The position numbers were made by a program, and so were the translations under genes. Below, piece by piece: positions 7,148-14,756 of a stretch of DNA of 20,096 bases. Origin of the DNA: a virus; the IMG/VR virus record IMGVR_UViG_3300014933_000358, positions 1 through 20,096 of that record. The stretch is one strand, 5' to 3'. The notes beneath the pieces were generated by a model. The model was given only the letters and a program-made list of their open reading frames with translations, was not told where the DNA came from and made no database searches. The first letter of the stretch is position 1; the number at the start of each line of letters is the position of its first letter.

Positions 7148-7429
7148 TCACATCCATTCCGGTGGAATTTCTGGGGCTATGACGTTGCCCATTTCGTCAT
7201 AGCCATTGGCTGCATTTTCTTCATCCTTTTCTTTGTCAGCGGCAATTTGCTCTTCCTTGCCGCCTGCATACACATCCCGAATAAATGCTGGCCGAAAAAT
7301 TTCATCGGTCATAAATTCAATTTTCTTTTGATTTATAACGCCATCATCCAGACACGCTTCAAACTTTTCTTCCACTGTTACTGGTTCATTTTCTCGGATT
7401 TTGATTACGACTTCACTGAACTTGCTCAT
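7148..7429 (-). CDS. Acidic 93-residue protein directly behind the portal-effector fusion
   Basis: 93 residues (MSKFSEVVIKIRENEPVTVEEK...), strongly acidic, with a charged stretch GGKEEQIAADKEKDEENAA around residues 56-74. No membrane segment or known motif. The ATG is 8 bases after the portal-fusion stop and has AGGTGA overlapping that stop, so the two are translated as a pair. Its place immediately after a gene with a toxin-like domain, together with its acidity, is what an immunity protein would look like. It could equally be a small head protein. I do not recognise its family. Confidence 0.65.
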   Translation of the reverse strand: MSKFSEVVIKIRENEPVTVEEKFEACLDDGVINQKKIEFMTDEIFRPAFIRDVYAGGKEEQIAADKEKDEENAANGYDEMGNVIAPEIPPEWM

Positions 7430-7437
7430 GTATTCAC

Positions 7438-10400
7438 CTATTTTTTCCCAAATTTTTCAGCGTAAATGTCTTCAATCAACCAACCCATTGCCAATGCTGT
7501 ACTTCTTGGCTGTGGGTTATTCAAGTATTCAGCCCAACATTCAGCAATAAATTCCATTTTATTTTCTGCGGCATATTCACTCACCAGCTCCTTCATGCCT
7601 GCTTTACCGTCTTTGCTGGCATCTTCCCATATTTTTTGCATTCTGGGATCAGTAAAACCTCTGGTGCCAACTCCGGTTTTATCAACCAATTTCAACAAAT
7701 TATCCATTTGATGACCGTATTCATGATCAGCGACAGATTTTATAGTGTCGCATCCTACTGGATGCCATTTGATCGCAAGTGATACATCTAATGTTTTTTG
7801 AAACAATTCTGTATCAGCAGCATACTTTTCATTAAAGAACACTCCTTTCCAATCACGTTGAGTGTCATAAGTATGTGCATCACCAACGCTATATGCCCAC
7901 GTTTTGCCACTGGTTTTTTCCAGCTTATGTCTTCTGTTTAGAAAAGCCTCAACTTCTTTTTCCAGCTGCTCTTCAGTCAGATTTGGTTGGATTTTCTTTA
8001 CAGCAAGTTTAGCCCACTCTTTTTCTGAACTTTTTCCTGCCTTAACAATATCCTTTGCCCTGACCTGAATGGATCCCATGTTTCTTTGTTCTGCGGCCAA
8101 TTCAGGGAATTTTTGCAAATGGAATGACAGCGATTCAATCTGAGCATTTACAACATCAATGTTCATTTTTCCAAAATTAGCGGCTGCCGCGTAATTGCTT
8201 TGAACAACAAACCTTGCAGCATCTGCAACCGTTTTTTGTGGGGTATATGGAACAAAATTTGTTTTGTTCTTTTCCACGCGCTGCCTGTCTATTAAGGCAT
8301 CCGCATGAGTCTTTTCAATCAATTGCTGTCTACTTTTAGCTTGATTTGCATTTAGCTCTTGTTGGATTTCCCATTTTTTATGGGACTCCATCATTCTGGG
8401 CATACCGTAATCTCTTATGCTGTCTCCCCAACTTTCGGCCTGTTCTTTATCCATGCCCAACTTGACCATTTTTTCAATGGATTGGGTTCTTAATTCATCA
8501 AGCTCCAGCAATAATTTTCCAAGATCAGATTGGCCAGCGTATGTATTATTTGCAATTGCTTGATTTAATTTCCAGCCCATGTCCCAAGCCTTTTGTTGTG
8601 CAGGCGTGAGAATAAATTTTCTGGCCATTGATCTGATTTGACTTGAATCCGTGGTTTCTTCTTTGATTTTGTTTACATATTCTTTTGCGGCTTCTTCACT
8701 CACGCCCATTTCTTTGACCATTTGCACGGCCTGCCTTTCTACTCTGTCAATTCCTTCGCCTGCCACAATAGCGGCCTTGAAATCATCAAGAATAGTGTCC
8801 CTTAAATGTGGGCTTTTTGTTTCCATACTCAATATGGATTTCGTGTCCTTTGACGTTCTTACCAAATCAGTCCATTTCTGGATTGCTTCCTGACGTATCT
8901 GCTCAACAACTTCCTTCGGCATATCACGTTCGGTCAGGTATTGCGTAACGGTGTCTTTGCCTTCTTCCAGCTTTTGAAGTTCACTTTCGGCCATTTCTTC
9001 CAGATTTTTGCCATCTGGCGTTTCTCTGGTTGGATCTGTTTTCCAGAAATTGATCATGCCGTCATGCGAGTTGCTGCCCCAGCTGGCCAATGCTTTTTGA
9101 TCACCGGTTAATTCTGTTGCAGCCGTCTTTTGCTCTCCGGCTGGCCTTGGTACTTTGAAATCCACATCCTTGGACTTGGACTGTACGCCCTCCAGCTTCT
9201 TGCCGTTCAGTTTGCCGCCAGCACCGCCCACAACCTCGCCGGATCCATTGATCAGCACATGCTGACCGTGACCCTCGCCATCCTTGCCTTCGCCGCCGTT
9301 TAACGTGATCCAGTGTTCATCGTCATTTGCGGCTGTAACCGCGTCAGCTTTTTTTGCGGTTGATTTCCCGCCTCCTTTGGATGCTCTGGCTTGGATTTTG
9401 TCCCATGCCGCATTGTAAACTTTCTTTTGTTCTGCAAATAATCTGAAAACTTCACGTTCTTCATTTTCAGTCAGCTGCCTGCCTTCGGCATTTGCATTTG
9501 TTTGAATTTTTCGTGCAGCCTCATACAGCTTGTGACCTTCGCCATCTTTTGCCTCAATCATTTCTTTGAAGTTCACCTGAACTTCAGTCACATGGCCGTC
9601 AATTTCAATGTTCATTTTAATGTCGCGGTATCCGTCCGGTGATTCGGCTTCGGATCCCTCAACCAACCCATTGCGCAAGCCCAGCGGTTTACCCATGCGC
9701 TGGCTGATCATGTCAATGGCTTTCAATGTCTGTTCAAAGTCATCCACCACAATGGTTCCGCGTACCAGATCTTTGATCTTGTTTGCATTGCCCTTGTAAT
9801 CGCCCACAATCTTTTCCACTGCACGCTTCACGCCTTTCAGCGGTGCCAGCATGATCTGATCCTGAACGCCCAGCTCAGTGGCAATCCCCAGCATCTGATC
9901 ATCGTATTTTGGCTTCAGCTTGGCCGCTTCTTTGTACTTCGCGCCTAAATCCTTTCTGGTTTGATCTGGCTTGATGCTTGAACCTTCAGCCTGTGGAATA
10001 TCAATGGATCCCAAATCAGACTCACGTTCTGCCAACTGTTCAGGCACGGTTAGTACTGGCTTTTCTTCTTTTGGTTCATGCGGCTGCCGTTCTTTGCGGT
10101 TGTATTCTTTGCGATTGTAATTTTCGTAATGTTCACGGGCAGCTTCTTTGGCCAACTCAAATGAAGATGACGTTTCTACCTTTTTGCCGGTTGGATCATA
10201 TACATAATAATTGCCTGACCTTGTTCCGGATATTGTAAAGCCCGTTTCTTTGCCGCCTACGGTCAACCCATGACTTGCTGGCATTTTCCCAAATCCAGTA
10301 CCCATCCATTGGGATTTTTGAGTGCGCTTGAATCCGTAATCTTTTGACTTATTGGCCGGTTCACTGGCCGCGCCGCCGCCGCTGCCAAACTTGCCATCCT

Positions 10401-11910
10401 TCGCCCGCGGGTGATCAGACTCTTTCCAATCAGAATCTGCTTTGGCAGCAATGCCGCCACCACCGCCGCCGTGGTCATGATCATGGCCGTCAGGCGTATC
10501 ACCGCCGCCCATGTCAGGCATACCGCCGCCCTCTTGTGGCGGTTCGTATTCGGCCAATGCTTCAATGTCCAGCTCCATCGGTGATGCAAACAGGCCGGTC
10601 ATGCCGTTGATGTTGTCCGTGAACCACTCAACCACCCGCGCCTTATTTTCTGGATCCACCATTGCGCCCAGCGTCTTCAGTACGTCAGCCATAGCTTTCA
10701 GCTTGTCTGAGTCACGCCGGATCTTTTCGGATTCCGGTTCTTCCAGCAGGGTTGGCCACTCTGTTTTGAACAGGTTATGTGCAAAATAGAAAAATTGTTC
10801 ATATGACATTTGCCCGATTTCTTCAGGATGGTCATTGGACAACGCTTGGTAGAATTCCTTATTCCATGCGCGGTGCTGAACAATTTTGTCGAAATAGGCA
10901 TACAGGCTGGCCATGTCATGGCGCAACCCCTCAATGTACTGCGCCACCGCCTTGGCATCTTCGGTGCCTTCCCCAAACCCTTGCGTGTATGCTTCATCCT
11001 TCAGCAGGATGGCCGGAACGTCACATGCCGCCGCAATGTTGGCAATGATGTTGTTCCGCGCCACGGTCATGGCCTTGTCCGTATTGTTCAAGTCGATTGA
11101 TTCAATGGATTCGTCAGGATTGATGGAAAGCACATTTCCGGTTTGCCCTTCCTTCAGCAGATCCCGCTTGCCAGTCGCGCCAGCCTGCATCAACCGATTC
11201 ACGATGGATCCAGATTGCTGGATCTTGGCAATCAATAGCCCCGCCTTCAGGGAAACCAGATCATCCACCGTCATGGTTTGGATGAATGATTTCAGCGGAT
11301 ACAACGCTCTCAAAAATAGGGATCTGCCGCTGAAACTGAAGCTGGATCCTTGGAATGAAAGGTAAATTGGCGTGCCGCAAAAAATCGTACATGTACGGCT
11401 TTGGTGGTACGGTTGTCCGGCGGCGGTAATGCTTTGGTTTGGCTTTTGGAAATCCGGTGCATTCGGGTTTTGGTTGGTCACAATGGATCCGGCCAGATTC
11501 AGCGGATCCAGCTGGTTAAAATACAGATCCGGCAGATCTGCCAATTTCCACGGATCAATTGGGTCAGTGGTTGGGATAGCGGGTGACCCGTAAACAATCG
11601 CTGATGCGCCATACACACGGGACAAATACATGGTGTCTCGGATGTGGTTTGTTGCCCCCAGCCGCTCCCATTCCCGTTCAAACGCTTCCTTCAGCTGATC
11701 TTCAATTGCGCACGGAATGTTGATCTTGCGGGACTTGGACAATGCCAGCCGGATTGGTTTTTCAATGATCTTTCCGGCCAGCGGGTGATATTCCCAAAGC
11801 AATTTGCATAGCTGGTAACTGACCGATGAACCAACTTGAACTTCATTGGCATCCAGAATTTTGAGCAATTCTGACGGCAGTACGGTGGAATTTATGTTAA
11901 TTGAACTCAT
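7438..11910 (-). CDS. Portal protein (DUF1073/HI1409 type) fused to RelA/SpoT-like and zincin domains
   Basis: 1490 residues, about three times a normal portal. Residues 1-460 are the portal (PLAGKIIEKP, SRVYGASAIVYG, FSFSGRSLF, ARNNIIANIAAACDVPAILL). Residues 461-495 are a Gly/His/Asp linker, followed by DHPRAKDGKFGSGGG (499-513). Residues about 655-840 resemble a RelA/SpoT nucleotide pyrophosphotransferase: KRAVEKI (695-701), KDLVRGTIVVDD (713-724), GYRDIKMNIEIDGHVTEVQV (760-779), keeping the family Asp (714) and Glu (776). HWITLNGGEG begins at 866. Residues 930-1220 are helical. Residues 1225-1490 look like a zinc peptidase with HEYGH (1396-1400) and EFIAECWAEY (1453-1462). The start is the ATG at 11910, overlapping the terminase stop (TAATG); a longer frame to 11961 lies inside terminase. 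The distal half is AT-richer than the portal half, suggesting acquired cargo. Confidence 0.85.
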   Translation of the reverse strand: MSSININSTVLPSELLKILDANEVQVGSSVSYQLCKLLWEYHPLAGKIIEKPIRLALSKSRKINIPCAIEDQLKEAFEREWERLGATNHIRDTMYLSRVYGASAIVYGSPAIPTTDPIDPWKLADLPDLYFNQLDPLNLAGSIVTNQNPNAPDFQKPNQSITAAGQPYHQSRTCTIFCGTPIYLSFQGSSFSFSGRSLFLRALYPLKSFIQTMTVDDLVSLKAGLLIAKIQQSGSIVNRLMQAGATGKRDLLKEGQTGNVLSINPDESIESIDLNNTDKAMTVARNNIIANIAAACDVPAILLKDEAYTQGFGEGTEDAKAVAQYIEGLRHDMASLYAYFDKIVQHRAWNKEFYQALSNDHPEEIGQMSYEQFFYFAHNLFKTEWPTLLEEPESEKIRRDSDKLKAMADVLKTLGAMVDPENKARVVEWFTDNINGMTGLFASPMELDIEALAEYEPPQEGGGMPDMGGGDTPDGHDHDHGGGGGGIAAKADSDWKESDHPRAKDGKFGSGGGAASEPANKSKDYGFKRTQKSQWMGTGFGKMPASHGLTVGGKETGFTISGTRSGNYYVYDPTGKKVETSSSFELAKEAAREHYENYNRKEYNRKERQPHEPKEEKPVLTVPEQLAERESDLGSIDIPQAEGSSIKPDQTRKDLGAKYKEAAKLKPKYDDQMLGIATELGVQDQIMLAPLKGVKRAVEKIVGDYKGNANKIKDLVRGTIVVDDFEQTLKAIDMISQRMGKPLGLRNGLVEGSEAESPDGYRDIKMNIEIDGHVTEVQVNFKEMIEAKDGEGHKLYEAARKIQTNANAEGRQLTENEEREVFRLFAEQKKVYNAAWDKIQARASKGGGKSTAKKADAVTAANDDEHWITLNGGEGKDGEGHGQHVLINGSGEVVGGAGGKLNGKKLEGVQSKSKDVDFKVPRPAGEQKTAATELTGDQKALASWGSNSHDGMINFWKTDPTRETPDGKNLEEMAESELQKLEEGKDTVTQYLTERDMPKEVVEQIRQEAIQKWTDLVRTSKDTKSILSMETKSPHLRDTILDDFKAAIVAGEGIDRVERQAVQMVKEMGVSEEAAKEYVNKIKEETTDSSQIRSMARKFILTPAQQKAWDMGWKLNQAIANNTYAGQSDLGKLLLELDELRTQSIEKMVKLGMDKEQAESWGDSIRDYGMPRMMESHKKWEIQQELNANQAKSRQQLIEKTHADALIDRQRVEKNKTNFVPYTPQKTVADAARFVVQSNYAAAANFGKMNIDVVNAQIESLSFHLQKFPELAAEQRNMGSIQVRAKDIVKAGKSSEKEWAKLAVKKIQPNLTEEQLEKEVEAFLNRRHKLEKTSGKTWAYSVGDAHTYDTQRDWKGVFFNEKYAADTELFQKTLDVSLAIKWHPVGCDTIKSVADHEYGHQMDNLLKLVDKTGVGTRGFTDPRMQKIWEDASKDGKAGMKELVSEYAAENKMEFIAECWAEYLNNPQPRSTALAMGWLIEDIYAEKFGKK

Positions 11911-13184
11911 TACAGAACCCTTGCATCGGTACAGCCGACAATCATGGAATATGCAGCGCAATCCAGCAGATCATCGGCACGTTTGTACGCTTCTTTGTCG
12001 CCAATTCGGAAAGTGGTGACCTGTTGTATCAGATGATTCATCGTCCTGCCTCTCCATTCCACGGTTTTATCGTAGGCATGGCGGCTGATTTTGCATTTGC
12101 CAGCATAGGCCGCACCGCCAGCAATCATCGCCCGTTCGTCCTTTCCCCGCGCCGTGATCTTAGAATCAATTGGCTTGATTGGCCACCCTCTTGCCCTTGC
12201 CTGCTGGATCAGCACCTGACCGCCAGCCGCGTCTTCTACCAGCAACCCAATGGATCCATTTCTGGCCTTGCACTGTTTGGCTAGGTCTTCGCACCGTTGC
12301 AGCACCCTTGGTGCCAGATGCTCAAGTGATGCGGCATCAATGGAATGCATTTCGTAATCCAGCCAGATTAGCTGGTGACCGTGGAATTCTGACAATGAGC
12401 AATACACAACCGCTGTTGCATCATGCTCAGATCCGGATTTGACCGCGCAATCCATGATGGCAAAAACCGCATCGCACATGTGCGGGTATTCCACCGGCTG
12501 GCCTTCATCCAAGAAATAATCTATGCGGAAAAACGCGTCCCCGTCCCAGCTGACAAATTCGGCCAGAAATTCCTGCCTCCATACCAGTGGATGCGCCATT
12601 TTCCTTTCCAGCTCCAGTTCGTCAGCCGGTACAAATGGGTTTCCGGATGTAGGTGCGTGGTGCGTTTTGAACCCCAGATTCGGGTCATGCCAGATCTGGT
12701 AAAAGAAATTCTCAGGATCTACCCCGCTTGGCGTGCTGGCCACCCACGCATCACCCCGCGTGGTCAGCAGGGTTGGCTTGATGCTCTTGCGCCATATGTC
12801 TGACATTTGGCCGTTCTTGGTGAACGCCGCTTCATCAATGCCTATCCGGTGATATTCGCGCCCACGCCCAGCCAGTTCATTGTTTTCCAGCGGCCAGAAA
12901 TCGACCACGCCGCCGGTCTTGGTGATAATTCGGCCATCATTCCGGCTGGAACTGGAAATCAGCGGCAGCAGGATTTCCTTGATAGCGTCATACGGTTCGG
13001 CCAGCTGCTTATGTTCAGGTGCAAAGAAACCAAACCGTCTGCCCTTGGCCGCCGTGTCAGCCGCCAATGTATTCAGCAGGATGGTTTTGCCGTAACGCCT
13101 GCCGCAACTGATGGCATTTAGCTTGCCCCTGTTCCGGTAAATATCAACCTGACCGGTGTGAAGGGTTGGCAGTTTGATAATCAA
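11910..13184 (-). CDS. terL: Terminase large subunit
   Basis: 424 residues; ATPase-nuclease that packages DNA through the portal. Walker A is CGRRYGKTILL (residues about 27-37). Walker B is YHRIGIDEAAF (about 111-121), with the catalytic acid after the Asp. The RNase-H-like nuclease carries acidic residues in AIMDCAVKSGSEHDATAVV and LLVEDAAGG. The closest known organisation is the HI1410-type terminase next to a HI1409-type portal. The frame begins with TTG at 13184, whose TTGA overlaps the small-subunit stop. There is no ATG before the Walker A motif, so the TTG start with translational coupling is well supported. Confidence 0.9.
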   Translation of the reverse strand: MIIKLPTLHTGQVDIYRNRGKLNAISCGRRYGKTILLNTLAADTAAKGRRFGFFAPEHKQLAEPYDAIKEILLPLISSSSRNDGRIITKTGGVVDFWPLENNELAGRGREYHRIGIDEAAFTKNGQMSDIWRKSIKPTLLTTRGDAWVASTPSGVDPENFFYQIWHDPNLGFKTHHAPTSGNPFVPADELELERKMAHPLVWRQEFLAEFVSWDGDAFFRIDYFLDEGQPVEYPHMCDAVFAIMDCAVKSGSEHDATAVVYCSLSEFHGHQLIWLDYEMHSIDAASLEHLAPRVLQRCEDLAKQCKARNGSIGLLVEDAAGGQVLIQQARARGWPIKPIDSKITARGKDERAMIAGGAAYAGKCKISRHAYDKTVEWRGRTMNHLIQQVTTFRIGDKEAYKRADDLLDCAAYSMIVGCTDARVL

Positions 13185-13543
13185 TCCGGTAACCCGCCCA
13201 CAATTTTGATTTCGTGTTCAGTGACGGTCTTCTGGCTGTCAGCCCAGCCCAACTGCTTCAGGCTGAATATGGCCATGCTTGGGTTCAGGGATCCGGTCAA
13301 TCCCCCCATTTCCAGTGCTGCTTCCTTTTTGGAAATCGCCTTTTTTATAGCGTCAGATAATTCGGGAAATTCATATAATTGCTGCCTATGCAGATTGTTC
13401 AGGTATGCAAATTCCGCAAGTATGGGAATGGGCGTGTTGGCAATGTACTGTTCCAGCAATTCCAGCAGTTGCTGCCGGTCATGCACGCGTGGCCTGCCCC
13501 TTGGTTCGCCTGTGGGTGGTGTCATGGCCGGATGGTACACCAT
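13181..13543 (-). CDS. terS: Terminase small subunit
   Basis: 120 residues. The N-terminal GRPRVHDRQQLLELLEQYI is followed by a helix-turn-helix-like segment (PIPILAEFAYLNNLHRQQLYEF). The C-terminal part SDAIKKAISKKEAALEMGGL...NPSMAIFSLKQLGWAD is typical of phage small terminases that recognise the packaging start site. It sits directly upstream of the large subunit and shares a 4-base TTGA overlap with it. The ATG at 13543 is favoured; a second in-frame ATG at 13525 is possible. Confidence 0.85.
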   Translation of the reverse strand: MVYHPAMTPPTGEPRGRPRVHDRQQLLELLEQYIANTPIPILAEFAYLNNLHRQQLYEFPELSDAIKKAISKKEAALEMGGLTGSLNPSMAIFSLKQLGWADSQKTVTEHEIKIVGGLPD

Positions 13544-13579
13544 TTCTGGCTTACCAATAACCGGCTGGTTTTCAGCTAT

Positions 13580-13867
13580 TTACGTCAGAATGTTTCCCGT
13601 GGAACATTTTGCGGCGTTCTTTTGCTCCTGCTGCTCTTTTGCGCGGTCTTCATCAAATAGCCTATCCAATATGCCCAAATCAAATGGGTCGCAACTGTTG
13701 AAAATGTGGGCTTCCAATTGTTTAGAGTTGTTTGGATTCTCTCTTAATTTGCGGTCAGCGTATTCATATCCCCGCCGCCAAATGCTTTCCTTGGTTTCCC
13801 TTCGCCACTTGAACAGCCATTGCAGGGACAGCCCTTCTTTGAACCCAGCCCAAAATGCTTTGCTCAT
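13580..13867 (-). CDS. Small charged protein upstream of terminase (95 aa, unknown)
   Basis: 95 residues (MSKAFWAGFKEGLSLQWLFKWRRE...). An aromatic/basic N-terminal half is followed by an acidic helical C-terminal half (FDEDRAKEQQEQKNAAK). There is no signal peptide; the Trp-rich start could be an amphipathic helix. It begins one base after the stop of the zinc-ribbon membrane gene and ends 36 bases before the terminase small subunit. Function unknown. Confidence 0.6.
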   Translation of the reverse strand: MSKAFWAGFKEGLSLQWLFKWRRETKESIWRRGYEYADRKLRENPNNSKQLEAHIFNSCDPFDLGILDRLFDEDRAKEQQEQKNAAKCSTGNILT

Positions 13868-13868
13868 G

Positions 13869-14081
13869 TCAGTTCCCCCATGTAATTAGCCAATGCCATG
13901 CATCGCTGCCCGTGATGTACATGACCACCACGTAAATTATGAGAATGCCCAGCACGGTCATGCAGCCATCTGCCTCAGATTGAGTCCGGCGAACATGGTC
14001 GCAATGTGGGCATAATTTCATCCTGACTTCATTCACCATCTTAACGCCGCATCCTTCACAATTTTCTATGTACTTGGTCAT
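13869..14081 (-). CDS. Small zinc-ribbon protein with one membrane segment
   Basis: 70 residues. An N-terminal four-cysteine zinc ribbon (CEGC at 8-11, CPHC at 24-27) is followed by one hydrophobic span (MTVLGILIIYVVVMYI, about 41-56) and a short Trp-rich tail. It would be a membrane-anchored protein with a metal-binding head. The ATG overlaps the preceding stop (ATGA). Position before terminase would fit a lysis or host-takeover role, but nothing in the sequence proves it. Confidence 0.65.
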   Translation of the reverse strand: MTKYIENCEGCGVKMVNEVRMKLCPHCDHVRRTQSEADGCMTVLGILIIYVVVMYITGSDAWHWLITWGN

Positions 14082-14389
14082 GTTTCATTTTCAGTTTTAA
14101 TGATTTGTTCCGGCTGGACTGACTCCAGCGCACGCCGCGCTTGTTCCGCACACCACGAACCGTTATGACTTAGGCCGGATTCATCGTCAGTCATGCCGCC
14201 GTGTTCGGCAATGTTTGTAAGCACTGTTTCAAGTCTTTCAATCTTCGCAGACTTTGCGGCAAGCTCTCGCTTGTAACAGTGCTTGCTTCTAACCTCCGCA
14301 AGTTCGCCAAGGCAAACTACGCACCATTCACCAAAAGACAATTCGGACTGAACAGCCCCGCAGTAATAGCAGGCTTGTTGTTCGCTCAT
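14078..14389 (-). CDS. Zinc-finger-like early phage protein (103 aa)
   Basis: 103 residues with CYYCGA (7-12) and CVVC (23-26), a probable zinc-binding knuckle. A coiled helix (AAKSAKIERLETVLTNIAEH) and a C-terminal helix follow. ATGA overlaps join it to the genes on both sides. Small Cys-knuckle plus coil proteins are common in phage early operons, generally uncharacterised. Confidence 0.65.
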   Translation of the reverse strand: MSEQQACYYCGAVQSELSFGEWCVVCLGELAEVRSKHCYKRELAAKSAKIERLETVLTNIAEHGGMTDDESGLSHNGSWCAEQARRALESVQPEQIIKTENET

Positions 14390-14694
14390 TCCTCTTCCTC
14401 CGCGTCTTCTATCCCGTCAGAAATAAGTTCTTGCAGGTATGCAAGACATTTCTCCCAGTCTGGTTTCCATGTCACACAACCGCTGCCATCGTTTCCCCGA
14501 AGACCACAATCCACGCGGCATCCTGACTGCATAAACTGTTTGCCCTCTGGTGCATCCAGCACGATTTCAAACCACAGCAATTCGCCTGTACGCGGATGGC
14601 GTTTAACTGGCTGACTATATTCAATGCCAATCCCGTTCGCTGCCGCCAGATCGTAAAATTTTTGCCTGTTCACCTTATTTGATTCCAAACCCAT
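14386..14694 (-). CDS. Hypothetical phage protein (102 aa)
   Basis: The start is taken at the ATG at 14694 (MGLESNKVNRQKFYDL); in-frame GTG and TTG codons lie 9 and 12 bases upstream. The Shine-Dalgarno is weak (GGTGG). The body contains HPRTGELLWFEIVLDAPEGKQF and two central Cys, ending in an acidic tail (DAEEEE). It probably belongs to the small uncharacterised proteins of early phage operons. It overlaps the next gene by ATGA. Confidence 0.6.
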   Translation of the reverse strand: MGLESNKVNRQKFYDLAAANGIGIEYSQPVKRHPRTGELLWFEIVLDAPEGKQFMQSGCRVDCGLRGNDGSGCVTWKPDWEKCLAYLQELISDGIEDAEEEE

Positions 14695-14756
14695 TGCCGC
14701 CACCAATTATCGCATATGTTAATGATTTCATTGTAATTTCTTATTTGATTGCAACC

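Noticed and set aside
10370-10530. CCG/GCC-rich repeats that look like a microsatellite
   Set aside because: They encode the glycine and His/Asp linker of the portal fusion and are explained by coding.
10913-11365. 150-codon plus-strand open frame
   Set aside because: Entirely antisense to the portal domain, no ribosome site, composition of a shadow frame.
7438-11961. Portal start at 11961 (17 extra residues)
   Set aside because: The extension lies within terminase codons and is Cys-rich; the TAATG overlap at 11910 is the pattern used elsewhere in this operon.
13158-13889. 243-codon plus-strand open frame
   Set aside because: It lies antisense to the small terminase and the 95-residue gene, has no Shine-Dalgarno or promoter, and its protein is Ser/Cys/Leu-rich as expected from the reverse complement of real coding DNA.
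14675-14731. 18-codon open frame (MKSLTYAIIGGG...) between the DUF3820-like gene and its follower
   Set aside because: No Shine-Dalgarno before the ATG and it overlaps the next gene in another frame; could be a leader peptide but nothing supports it.
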